A stretch of DNA of 5,876 nucleotides from Oscillatoria sp. Prado101. GTDB lineage: Bacteria > Cyanobacteriota > Cyanobacteriia > Cyanobacteriales > Oscillatoriaceae. Below are positions 1-5,464 of this stretch, in pieces. The notes below the pieces were generated by a model. The model searched no databases. It saw nothing but the letters and a program-made list of their open reading frames with translations, and was not told the DNA's origin. Within the stretch, counting starts at the first letter, position 1; each line of letters opens with the position of its first letter. The stretch spans positions 1-5,876 of the forward strand of contig JALOOK010000316.1 of assembly GCA_025454445.1 (NCBI GenBank), in the 5' to 3' direction. The translations under genes and the position numbers were made by a program.

Positions 1-208
1 CAAAAGTTTTTCTTCCTCTGTCCTGCGAAACAGAAACAGGTGAAGGTTTGGGGGGTCAGCGCCTTGCAATCTCCCCCCTGTGTGCCGGGTAAGCGTGATT
101 CAGCGCCGTTAAAATGCGCTTCGTCCCCAGCCTGCCGGTGGCACTGCAGGCGGCAGCGAGTGCCAGCACCGGCACACGGCCAAAAATTGTAACAAACCGG
201 AGCTGCAA
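1..208. other. Non-coding stretch downstream of the membrane-protein gene
   Basis: I see no credible reading frame here. The stretch holds a G6/C6 inverted repeat (50-55 with 73-78) and the larger hairpin listed at 133-174. Neither is followed by a T-run in the direction of the minus-strand gene that ends at 209, so I cannot call a terminator. GTTACAAT on the minus strand near 186-193 resembles a cyanobacterial promoter half-site, but it stands alone. Confidence 0.5.
133..174. repeat. Imperfect stem-loop with TGCCGGTG arms
   Basis: TGCCGGTG (133-140) pairs perfectly with CACCGGCA (167-174). The stem continues with GCACT (141-145) pairing AGTGC (159-163), with a three-base bulge (164-166) on the right side and a 13-nt loop. 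The same TGCCGGTG octamer recurs through the window. No T-tract follows on either strand, so the function is unknown. Confidence 0.6.
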
Positions 209-985
209 TTAAGGAATTCGCTTAAAAGCTTTGGCCGCAGACCGTTTCTTAGCCACAGCTACAGACAGGGGTGGAGCGCCTTGAGGGAGCTGTTTAGCCA
301 TGTCCAGTGCCTGCAGGCCATCAAGGATTGCCTCCCTCACCAGCGTTTCGGTTTCCCGACTCAGCATCAGACGCAAGCAGTCGAGGGTAACGCCAAGGTC
401 AGTCCTGTCGAGCCGGTGGCTGGCTGCTAAACCTGTCAGCTGCCGCACCGCAATCAGACGCTTGAGGGGATCTGCATCAGTCAGGTTTGTCACCAAAGCG
501 TTGAAAGAAGCTTCATCCCGACTCGCTTGACCCGAGATCATGTGCGCTGCCAGCAGGACTAAGATGGCCATCGTGCCCAAACCTTGCAGGATCGCACCGG
601 CAGCAATCCAGTGGTTTTCTGAGTGTTCCCAAATCGTTTCAGCCATGTAAGTGCTGAGGATGGCCACAGAGCCGGTGGCGGCTGCAGCGGCTAAATGGGA
701 GTTCGCGCCCCGGAAAAACTGGCGCAGCTCTAACTGGATAATTTTCCAGTTCCAGAGCACCGTGTAAACCCCCAACATCACCAGCACGCCGGTGCCGGTG
801 GCCACCAGCAGCTTCCAGTTCCAGAGCAACAGGGCCACGAGCGCCGTCAGGCCCAAAAGCCAGCCTCCCAGTCCCCGGAAGCGGTGCCGCGAAAACTTCT
901 GAAAAGCTGCAATTTTAAATTCTGGAAGCGATTTTTCCTGAATCACATTGATAAGTTGCTGCCACCGAGATAACGCCTGTGCCAC
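209..985 (-). CDS. Four-helix membrane protein with armadillo-like helical C-terminus
   Basis: The 258-residue product has about four hydrophobic helices (roughly residues 40-56, 59-79, 97-115 and 126-150). They are preceded by an amphipathic N-terminus and a basic patch (SRHRFRG, 32-38). Residues about 155-230 are soluble and helix-rich, with repeated Leu/Ala spacing (DPLKRLIAVRQLTGL, then LVREAILDGLQAL) like HEAT or armadillo units. A basic tail (AKKRSAAKAFKR) follows. I recall cyanobacterial homologues annotated as armadillo-type fold-containing proteins of unknown role; that is memory, not a search. The motif WNWK occurs twice (55-58 and 78-81). The start is GTG: an in-frame TAA lies 6 nt upstream and no ATG occurs before residue 70. 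AGG at 995-997 is a weak ribosome site with 9-nt spacing. It is probably an inner- or thylakoid-membrane protein. No operon partner is visible. Confidence 0.82.
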   Translation of the reverse strand: MAQALSRWQQLINVIQEKSLPEFKIAAFQKFSRHRFRGLGGWLLGLTALVALLLWNWKLLVATGTGVLVMLGVYTVLWNWKIIQLELRQFFRGANSHLAAAAATGSVAILSTYMAETIWEHSENHWIAAGAILQGLGTMAILVLLAAHMISGQASRDEASFNALVTNLTDADPLKRLIAVRQLTGLAASHRLDRTDLGVTLDCLRLMLSRETETLVREAILDGLQALDMAKQLPQGAPPLSVAVAKKRSAAKAFKRIP

Positions 986-1483
986 GTTAGCTTACCTGTT
1001 TACTGCCAAAAAGAAAAGGACGAGCGCTTTAAGGCTGCTGGAGGCGTCGGGAGGGGCTAGAGGCCAGAGGCTCGTCTGAGAATTTTTCCCCCGCTCAGCA
1101 GGGGCGGGTTCACGCTTGAATGTCTGTGGGCTGGGGAGGATATTGCTCAACCCGCCCCACAAGCAGCAGCCCCAGCCAGTCCAGTGCCTTTTCAGACTGA
1201 CCGCTCTCAAGCTATTTTCGGTTGAGTCAGACCGCAGACTGGCGGTTCGGGCCGCACAAAATCGGCGGATTGTATCTAGCTATAGCAGATTGTAAGTGAG
1301 TGAAGTACAGATTTTAATCCCTTATCCCCCTTTCGGGGGTGGGTTTTTTAGATATGGGGTATTTTTAGGTTCGGTCGCAGGGTGGCTGGGGAGGAGGGGG
1401 TAACTTACATGACCAGGGGTTCGGTAGTTCCACGCCTAACACATAGAAAAAACCTGCCCTTGTCAGGCGTCCCACTCCGGGTG
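986..1483. other. Gene-free intergenic region upstream of the membrane-protein gene
   Basis: No convincing gene lies here. A 72-codon minus-strand frame at 992-1210 has low-complexity, Pro/Trp-rich composition and no family resemblance, so I treat it as non-coding. The region should contain the promoter of the gene ending at 209, but I cannot pick a clear -35/-10 pair. It also holds a TATAGC-type element end (1281-1310) and a terminator-like hairpin (1316-1347). Confidence 0.55.
1316..1347 (+). terminator. Rho-independent-terminator-like hairpin
   Basis: CCCCC (1326-1330), loop TTTC and GGGGG (1335-1339) form a tight stem. It can be extended by CCC (1319-1321) with GGG (1341-1343) across an asymmetric internal loop, and TTTTTT follows at once. 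This is the classical shape on the plus strand. No plus-strand gene lies upstream in the window, so it may belong to a mobile element or simply be an iterated hairpin. Confidence 0.45.
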
Positions 1484-1887
1484 GTTCGGTTTACCGCATG
1501 CGGAATTACGGTAAACCGAAACAAGAGTGCAGTTTTAGGAGCCAGCGCCCCACTGGCTGTATGTTCGGTTTACCGCATGCGGAATTACGGGAAACCGAAA
1601 CAAGAGTGCAGTTTTAGGTACACTGGCAACCGTCACCGCCCCGAAATGCCAGCAGTGAGGGGATTTCACCTTGGGCGAGCCAGCGCCCCACTGGCTGTAT
1701 GTTCGGTTTACCGCATGCGGAATTACGGGAAACCGAAACAAGAGTGCAGTTTTAGGTACACTGGCAACCGTCACCCCCCCCGAAATGCCCGCAGTCAGGG
1801 GATTTCACCTTGGGCGAGCCAGCGCCCCACTGGCTGTATGTTCGGTTTACCGCATGCGGAATTACGGGAAACCGAAGTAAGAGTGCA
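1484..1887. repeat. Tandem array of a 36-nt stem-loop in ~138-bp units (4 copies)
   Basis: Four copies of a 36-nt inverted repeat start at 1485, 1564, 1702 and 1841. Arms TTCGGTTTACCG and CGGTAAACCGAA enclose a 12-nt loop. Copy 1 has perfect 12-bp arms; copies 2-4 share one T-to-G change in the right arm. The left arm and loop also contain the 10-bp palindrome CCGCATGCGG, which could form an alternative fold. Units 2 and 3 repeat at 138 and 139 bp and are nearly identical. Unit 1 is 79 bp and lacks exactly the 59 bp that follow GTTTTAGG in the full unit. Unit 4 is cut off after about 48 bp. Between stem-loops sits a second hairpin, AGCCAG with CTGGCT, at 1540-1558, 1678-1696 and 1817-1835. 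The frames crossing the array are by-products of the repeat. Confidence 0.9.
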
Positions 1888-2204
1888 TACCCTCCTAAAA
1901 AAGAGGGGGAAATTCTCTTGCGCCCCCCTTTCGTAGTGCCGGTGGCACAAAATCCCGCCCCGTTATCTCTCGTTCCCAGCCAGGCCGCATGGAACGCCAT
2001 CTGCCGGAGCCGCCGACTTTCAAGGAAAAAGCAGGTTAAAAGCCAAGCAGCTTACCACACGGAGACTGCCCTTTGGGGGGATCTAACTTTACTCCGCGCC
2101 CGCGTTAAAACTGCTATATATTTCAATACCTGCAGCCGGTGCGCAGATGAGAAACTATGTGTTAAGGCCCGCAGGCCGCACCCCTGGTGCCGGTGCCCCC
2201 AGCA
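1888..2204. other. Gene-free region with short hairpins
   Basis: No credible gene. Short inverted repeats are CCCTC with GAGGG (1890-1894 with 1903-1907), GTGCC-GGT-GGCAC (1936-1948) and CGTTCC with GGAACG (1971-1976 with 1991-1996). The last lies in CTCGTTCCCAG, which I recall as a common cyanobacterial intergenic repeat core. No clear terminator for the minus-strand gene ending at 2205 is visible. Confidence 0.45.
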
Positions 2205-2783
2205 CTAGGTCACGAAGCTCAAGTCGCCCACCGTCAGGTGGCCATCAAAAGTCAAGAAAGTCACCCGGCAGATATTCTTGGCCCTCACACTCAATTGAGC
2301 GTTGGGGGGAATCTGAGAGTCAGAACCGGCCAGATTGGGGCCTGGGATTTCAGCGCTGGCCACTGGCTGGCCGTCGCCGTCGTAGGCCACCAAAACCGCC
2401 CGCCGCGAACTGGTGACAAAGCCGCTGACAAAGCGAACAGGCTGGCTGAAAGTGGCTTCCACAAAGCCACTCTTAGGCGCTCCCATTAACACAGTGCTGC
2501 CAGAGTGGGGAGGAAAAGCTGGGTTCGAGGGATTAATGGCAACCGCATTGTTGAAGGTCACGCCCCACTTTTCAAATTGGCTGTCTACGACTTCAAAACA
2601 TTTCAAATCTTCCAAATACAACCGCACGCAGGCAGGCGCACTAACCAATAAGTGTTCCTCTTTTGTCGTCCGCTCCCGATAGGGAGACGCCACAATTTCG
2701 GGCGGCTCGCGCCAACCAATCTCTGGTTCAGGGTTGTCTGGCTTTTTGAAGCCGTTACATTGAACATTGCACTGTTCTGCCAT
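2205..2783 (-). CDS. Soluble beta-sandwich-like protein of unknown function
   Basis: The 192-residue product has no signal peptide or membrane helix. Residues 1-50 are polar and probably flexible, with CNVQC near the start. Residues about 54-191 show alternating short hydrophobic strands: VRLYLEDL, WGVTFNNA (73-80), FVEATFSQPV, VLVAYDGDGQPVAS (130-143), ICRVTFLTF (171-179) and a final VGDLSF. This pattern of a WGVTF-type strand, then LxAYDxxGxxVAS, then I-x-x-V-x-F and a closing D-L-x-F resembles the jelly-roll/beta-sandwich module of many secreted PEP-CTERM proteins and carbohydrate-binding-like domains. Here the sorting signals are absent, so a cytoplasmic role is likely. Five cysteines (5, 9, 52, 62, 172) are noticeable. 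The ATG at 2783 is supported by a strong purine-rich ribosome site (2786-2793) and an in-frame TGA at 2793-2795. The fold assignment is inference; I do not recognise a named gene. Confidence 0.78.
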   Translation of the reverse strand: MAEQCNVQCNGFKKPDNPEPEIGWREPPEIVASPYRERTTKEEHLLVSAPACVRLYLEDLKCFEVVDSQFEKWGVTFNNAVAINPSNPAFPPHSGSTVLMGAPKSGFVEATFSQPVRFVSGFVTSSRRAVLVAYDGDGQPVASAEIPGPNLAGSDSQIPPNAQLSVRAKNICRVTFLTFDGHLTVGDLSFVT

Positions 2784-2785
2784 AG

Positions 2786-2793
2786 CTCCTCTT
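2786..2793 (-). promoter_or_regulatory. Ribosome binding site AAGAGGAG for the beta-sandwich gene
   Basis: On the minus strand AAGAGGAG lies only 2 nt before the ATG at 2783. The GAGG core inside it is 4 nt from the start, which is close but workable. The site overlaps the stop codon of a 10-codon upstream frame and fixes the start of the 192-residue protein. Confidence 0.6.
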
Positions 2794-2825
2794 CACACAG
2801 TTTCCCATTCCACGACATAGCCCAT
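2793..2825 (-). CDS. Possible 10-codon upstream ORF (leader peptide or 5' remnant)
   Basis: On the minus strand, ATG at 2825 opens the frame MGYVVEWETV, which ends in TGA at 2793-2795. It is in the same frame as the beta-sandwich gene, whose ATG follows 9 nt after the stop. The same frame stays open without a start codon for about 30 more codons upstream and reads like protein (SKIIAAIYRL just before the ATG). It could be a leader peptide, the remnant of a longer N-terminus cut by the TGA, or chance. No ribosome site is obvious. Confidence 0.2.
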   Translation of the reverse strand: MGYVVEWETV

Positions 2826-2940
2826 CAGGCGATATATGGCGGCAATGATTTTGGATTTTAAGGCGGGCTTTTGGTAATCTAAACATAGAAAATATAAAAA
2901 TCTAAAATTTATTTTCTTTTCTAGTTACCCGGCGGCTATC

Positions 2941-2984
2941 CCAGACGACGCTCTGGCGATCTCTTCTGAGAGGACAGAGATCGC
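2941..2984. repeat. Two abutting perfect stem-loops
   Basis: CCAGA (2941-2945) pairs with TCTGG (2952-2956) over a 6-nt loop. Immediately after, GCGATCTCT (2956-2964) pairs perfectly with AGAGATCGC (2976-2984) over an 11-nt loop. The two share G2956. No T-run follows. The GCGATC-containing stem is typical of dispersed cyanobacterial intergenic palindromes. Confidence 0.6.
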
Positions 2985-3253
2985 AAAAGTTCCAGCCCCA
3001 ACGGCTTGGCGCACCTCACCGCACTCCCAGCCCAGATGAAATTTGCAGGGTGTCACCCCTCACCCCTACCATTGTCTCCCATTTCCGCAAATTTGGCTGG
3101 CTGTCCCTGAAGCCTGACACCGCTTGCCCTGACACCGGCCATTCCCAGGTTCTGTGACAACGCCTGTTGCGCCAACCGGCCAGGTTGCGCCCAGCAGCGG
3201 CAGCTGGGGGCGCGGTCGGGGTTTTATCAAATCTTTATAAAATGGAATTAAAC

Positions 3254-3272
3254 TTTACAATATCTTTACATT
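3254..3272 (+). promoter_or_regulatory. HLR1-like TTTACA direct repeat (possible RpaB site)
   Basis: TTTACAAT (3254-3261) is repeated as TTTACATT (3265-3272) with a period of 11 bp. The cyanobacterial HLR1 motif bound by the response regulator RpaB is two (G/T)TTACA(A/T)(A/T) repeats with a 10-bp period. This copy is one base too wide, and it lies about 230 bp before the hydrolase start with a MITE between. It is a weak candidate. Confidence 0.25.
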
Positions 3273-3372
3273 CTCAAACCGGCACAGGCCCGGTGCTGAT
3301 CGGCGTGGGGGCGGCTGCCGGCTGCCGGTGGCGGCGGTTGCCTGATGAAAAGCCAATCTAAAATTTACAATC

Positions 3373-3469
3373 TATAGCGGTTTTCAGTTGGATGAAGTAC
3401 ACGCCAGAAACCCGGTAACTTTGGCGAAACCGGGTTTCTCAGTACCTCACTCATACGAAAAACGCTATA
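3373..3469 (+). mobile_element. 97-bp MITE-like element, copy A
   Basis: The element runs from TATAGCGGTTTTC to GAAAAACGCTATA, so its terminal inverted repeats match at 12 of 13 positions. Inside, AGAAACCCGGT (3406-3416) pairs with ACCGGGTTTCT (3429-3439). It has no coding capacity. The second copy at 5085-5181 is exactly the same length in the opposite orientation and nearly identical outside the hairpin loop. TA at each extremity fits a TA target-site duplication as in IS630/Tc1-mariner-type elements; that family assignment is inference. The right end sits 34 bp before the hydrolase ATG, so the insertion lies in that gene's 5' region. Confidence 0.85.
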
Positions 3470-3471
3470 AA
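3466..3471 (+). promoter_or_regulatory. Possible -10 hexamer at the MITE junction
   Basis: The terminal TATA of the element joins flanking AA to make TATAAA, 32 nt upstream of the hydrolase ATG. No good -35 is found at 16-18 bp spacing, so this is only a candidate for promoter activity created by insertion. Confidence 0.2.
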
Positions 3472-3503
3472 ATCGTCTGTAGCCCTATCAATGAGGTTGG
3501 TTC

Positions 3504-4421
3504 ATGTTTCTCCCACCAGGTTTTGAGCAGCAATCCACTGTCACCGCTCTCGGCAGAATGGTGTACTACACCGCCGTTGGGGAACCTTGGCTAACCCCGA
3601 CAGATGCCGGTAATGACAATTTGGACACATTAGTTTTTCTCCACGGTTTCGGTGGGGGTTCCTCTGCCTACGAGTGGTCGAAAGTCTACCCAGCGTTGGC
3701 AGCAGAATATCGCATTATAGCACCAGATTTAATCGGTTGGGGGCGTTCCGAGCATCCGGCGCGGAATTACCAGATTGACGACTATATCACCACGATTGTC
3801 GAATTCATTGAGAAGACTTGCGACCGGCCCGTTACGGCCATCGCCTCTTCCCTGACGGCTGCCTTCACCATCCGCGCTGCCATCCAGCGCCCGGATTTAT
3901 TTAAATCCCTGATTTTGACATCCCCCGCCGGTCTGTCCGACTTTGGGGAAAATTACAGGAACAGCTTCTTTGCCCAGCTAGCCGGCACCCCCCTGCTAGA
4001 CCGGCTCATTTACAGTGCCGGGATTGCCACCGAAGCAGGTATCCGCAACTTCCTGGAAAGCCGGCAATTCGCCCGCCCCGATCGCGTTTACCAGGAAATT
4101 GCAGACGCCTACCTGGAATCAGCTTTGCAGCCCAATGCCGAATATGCCGCCCTCTCATTCGTGCGCGGCGATTTGTGTTTTGACTTGTCCCTGTATATCA
4201 CCCAGCTGAACGTGCCCACAGCCATCATTTGGGGACAGCAGTCAGAATTCACCGGCCCTGAAATTGGCAAGCGTTTGGCTGCCCTCAACCCCCAAGCAAT
4301 CCGCTACTTTCAACAGCTTGATGATGTGGGGCTGACGCCGCAGCTGGAACTTCCCGCTGTTACTGCGGGACTGGTACGGCGATTTTTAACACTGCTCTCA
4401 CCGGAAACCTCAGCTGACTGA
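3504..4421 (+). CDS. Alpha/beta-hydrolase-fold protein with degenerate catalytic triad
   Basis: The 305-residue product has the usual length and order of an alpha/beta hydrolase: oxyanion-loop HGFGGG (47-52), the strand and turn APDLIGWGRSEHP (73-85), a nucleophile-elbow region, a helical cap (about 150-215), and the late strand PTAIIWG (238-244). The catalytic positions are unusual. The elbow reads ASSLT (114-118), keeping Ser116 but not the G-x-S-x-G glycines. The expected acid after WGxx is Ser247 (WGQQSEF). The usual GHxPxxExP motif reads GLTPQLELP (276-284), so the catalytic His is Leu277. The frame is intact and otherwise well conserved, so this looks like a non-classical or non-catalytic family member, not a decaying gene. 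I recall similar elbows in cyanobacterial homologues, but this is memory. GAGG (3493-3496) lies 7 nt before the ATG. There is no signal peptide, so it is cytoplasmic. The substrate is unknown. Confidence 0.88.
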   Translation: MFLPPGFEQQSTVTALGRMVYYTAVGEPWLTPTDAGNDNLDTLVFLHGFGGGSSAYEWSKVYPALAAEYRIIAPDLIGWGRSEHPARNYQIDDYITTIVEFIEKTCDRPVTAIASSLTAAFTIRAAIQRPDLFKSLILTSPAGLSDFGENYRNSFFAQLAGTPLLDRLIYSAGIATEAGIRNFLESRQFARPDRVYQEIADAYLESALQPNAEYAALSFVRGDLCFDLSLYITQLNVPTAIIWGQQSEFTGPEIGKRLAALNPQAIRYFQQLDDVGLTPQLELPAVTAGLVRRFLTLLSPETSAD

Positions 4422-4864
4422 CGCACCATTTGCACAGTTTTAGGCAAAACTGCAGCCAGCATCGCCACAACGTCATCAGGCACCCGGGCTGCAGTTTCAG
4501 CATCTAAATACTGCTCAAACAGCGTCAAAATCGCCGCTGCTCGCCACAGTGGCACGGCATGCTGAATCGCCTTTTGCGTGAGGTCAATCCATTTTTGCCT
4601 GGTGGCATAAGCCTGCTGCCGGGCTTCCCGGGACTCGGGATGAACCAAGACCGCATCGCCGAGCGGAATCACCCGCACACAAGTCAGGTCGAATAAACCG
4701 CCGACTGCTGACCCCGCCCCGGCAAACTCGGCATGGTGGCGCTTGCAAATAATCAGACCGCCCAGGCGCTCTGGAGCTAGCGCCAGCAGCTGGCCACTCT
4801 TCAGCTGTGACACGATCTGAGTTGAGTTAGTGGCGACTTGAGGGAGGAAGACTTTATCTGCCAT
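4310..4864 (-). CDS. Conserved-looking protein of unknown function, convergent with the hydrolase
   Basis: The 184-residue product has no membrane helix or signal peptide. Residues 1-147 look like a compact domain: IVSQLKSGQLLALAPERLGG, a basic His-rich segment ICKRHHAEF (39-47), the strand TCVRVIPLGDAVLVHPE (61-77), then two long amphipathic helices (about 79-120 and 130-147) with several Trp and Gln. Residues 148-184 are Ser/Thr-rich, of low complexity, and are read antisense to the last 112 nt of the hydrolase gene, so the real domain probably ends near 147 and the tail is a non-conserved run-on. The ATG at 4864 is preceded by only a weak AGGTTG. A CRP/FNR-like palindrome lies about 100 bp upstream. 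I do not recognise a named gene. The style resembles cyanobacteria-restricted hypothetical proteins, and no catalytic motif is evident. Confidence 0.72.
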   Translation of the reverse strand: MADKVFLPQVATNSTQIVSQLKSGQLLALAPERLGGLIICKRHHAEFAGAGSAVGGLFDLTCVRVIPLGDAVLVHPESREARQQAYATRQKWIDLTQKAIQHAVPLWRAAAILTLFEQYLDAETAARVPDDVVAMLAAVLPKTVQMVRQSAEVSGESSVKNRRTSPAVTAGSSSCGVSPTSSSC

Positions 4865-4919
4865 GACAACCTATAGAACCCGCTATTCTCATGGTGGTGA
4901 TATTTTTTATGAATATACA

Positions 4920-4927
4920 GCGATCGC
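4920..4927. repeat. HIP1 octamer GCGATCGC
   Basis: This is the only exact copy of the highly iterated palindrome HIP1 in the window. HIP1 is typical of many cyanobacterial genomes and supports the taxonomic call. It lies in the 5' region of the minus-strand gene starting at 4864. Confidence 0.85.
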
Positions 4928-4963
4928 CGACATACAGGAGATGTGACCCTAGAGGTTGGGCTA

Positions 4964-4979
4964 TGTGATTTAAATCATA
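4964..4979. promoter_or_regulatory. CRP/FNR-family-like palindrome
   Basis: TGTGA-N6-TCATA differs at one base from the CRP consensus TGTGA-N6-TCACA. Its core TGATTTAAATCA (4966-4977) is a perfect 12-bp palindrome that also resembles the FNR half-sites. It lies 100-115 bp upstream of the gene starting at 4864 (minus). Cyanobacteria have CRP-family regulators such as SyCRP1 and NtcA, but the NtcA form GTA-N8-TAC does not fit. Placement is plausible for an activator, but no matched promoter is clear. Confidence 0.3.
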
Positions 4980-5009
4980 AACAAACAGTGATAAAGAACA
5001 GCCATAATA

Positions 5010-5072
5010 GTGACCGCCGTCACCAGCCCCCCCCGGAGAGCGCAGAATGATTGTCTGGGGTCTGTTCCCCAG
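5010..5072. repeat. Two short hairpins beside the MITE
   Basis: GTGAC-CGCC-GTCAC (5010-5023) and CTGGGG-TCTGTT-CCCCAG (5055-5072) are perfect small stem-loops just outside MITE copy B. Neither has a T-run behind it. Confidence 0.45.
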
Positions 5073-5084
5073 TAGGGGCCGGTT

Positions 5085-5181
5085 TATAGCGTTTTTTCCT
5101 ATGAGTGAGGTACTGAGAAACCCGGTTTCTTTAAGAAACCGGGTTTCTGGCGTGTGCTTCATCCAACTGAAAACCGCTATA
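5085..5181 (-). mobile_element. 97-bp MITE-like element, copy B (inverted relative to copy A)
   Basis: This is the same element as at 3373-3469, in opposite orientation and of identical length. Its central palindrome is perfect: AGAAACCCGGTTTCTT (5116-5131) and its complement AAGAAACCGGGTTTCT (5133-5148) around a single T. Copy A has lost part of this symmetry, so copy B is the better-preserved form. The ends are TATAGCG and CGCTATA. The end facing the minus-strand gene at 4864 is the same end that faces the hydrolase in copy A. Short reading frames crossing it are by-products of the palindrome. Confidence 0.87.
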
Positions 5182-5464
5182 TCAATATATTCCCAGGCAA
5201 GTCAGGCTATTTGTTTGCCCGCGCCCCACACGATGCCCGCCCTGCGGGTTGGCGTCGGGCGGGCACAGGGGGAGAGCGCCATATTGGCAGCGGGTTTATC
5301 AAAATATTACACGGGAAGTTACAATATCTGTTTAACCGCCCCTACTTGTCTCCAGCAATCAACCAGCGCCGCCCGATCTAGGGGTCAGCTAAGCGGCAAG
5401 CAGAAGCTCTGATTTCCTATCCTTAAGAAAGGCAATCTGCCTTCTGTAAATTCCGCCATACTGA
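5182..5464. other. Gene-free region between MITE copy B and the kinase remnant
   Basis: No credible gene. A strong hairpin is formed by TGCCCGCCC (5234-5242) and GGGCGGGCA (5257-5265). Farther on, TTACAATATCT (about 5319-5329) exactly repeats an 11-mer found at 3256-3266, and TTTATCAAA precedes it in both places, so two diverged copies of one AT-rich block seem to be present. Confidence 0.45.

Larger units (their letters stand above)
1281..2118. mobile_element. Possible 838-bp non-autonomous element bounded by TATAGCAG inverted ends
   Basis: TATAGCAG at 1281-1288 is matched in inverted orientation by CTGCTATA at 2111-2118. Inside the 8-bp match the ends diverge. The first 30 bases (1281-1310) align without gaps to the left end of the 97-bp MITE at 3373, with 21 of 30 identical, so this is probably a related end. 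The interval encloses the terminator-like hairpin and the whole 138-bp tandem array, and it has no transposase. An 8-bp inverted match over 838 bp could be chance; the shared TATAGC ends are what raise it above noise. Confidence 0.25.
2784..3372. other. Gene-free intergenic region, AT-rich then GC-rich
   Basis: The segment at about 2870-2925 is very AT-rich and is the likely promoter zone of the minus-strand gene that starts at 2783. I see no confident -35/-10 pair. Farther on lie a hairpin pair (2941-2984), an 8-bp inverted repeat AAATTTGC with GCAAATTT (3039-3046 with 3087-3094), a direct repeat CCTGACACCG at 3113-3122 and 3128-3137, and a TTTACA direct repeat (3254-3272). A 64-codon plus-strand frame at 3167-3361 has no protein-like features. 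Confidence 0.5.

Noticed and set aside
50..78. G6/C6 hairpin as terminator of the membrane-protein gene
   Set aside because: Wrong context: no T-run follows on the minus strand and it lies about 130 bp past the stop codon.
992..1210. 72-codon minus-strand frame just upstream of the membrane-protein gene
   Set aside because: Low-complexity Pro/Trp/Ser composition, no recognisable family, no good ribosome site.
1484..1887. CRISPR array
   Set aside because: The units are 138 bp with near-identical content between the stem-loops, so there are no variable spacers, and no cas gene is present.
1382..1936. 184-codon plus-strand frame with repeated peptides
   Set aside because: It is the translation of the DNA stem-loop array. 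The 139-bp unit shifts the phase, and the opposite strand is open in the same way.
2147..2682. Plus-strand frames over the beta-sandwich gene
   Set aside because: They are antisense shadows of the 192-residue minus-strand gene, with Arg/Pro/Ser-rich composition.
3167..3361. 64-codon plus-strand frame
   Set aside because: It crosses GC-rich hairpins and an AT-rich block and has no family resemblance.
4854..5162. 102-codon minus-strand frame upstream of the unknown gene
   Set aside because: Its N-terminus is translated from the MITE palindrome and the rest has no protein-like pattern.
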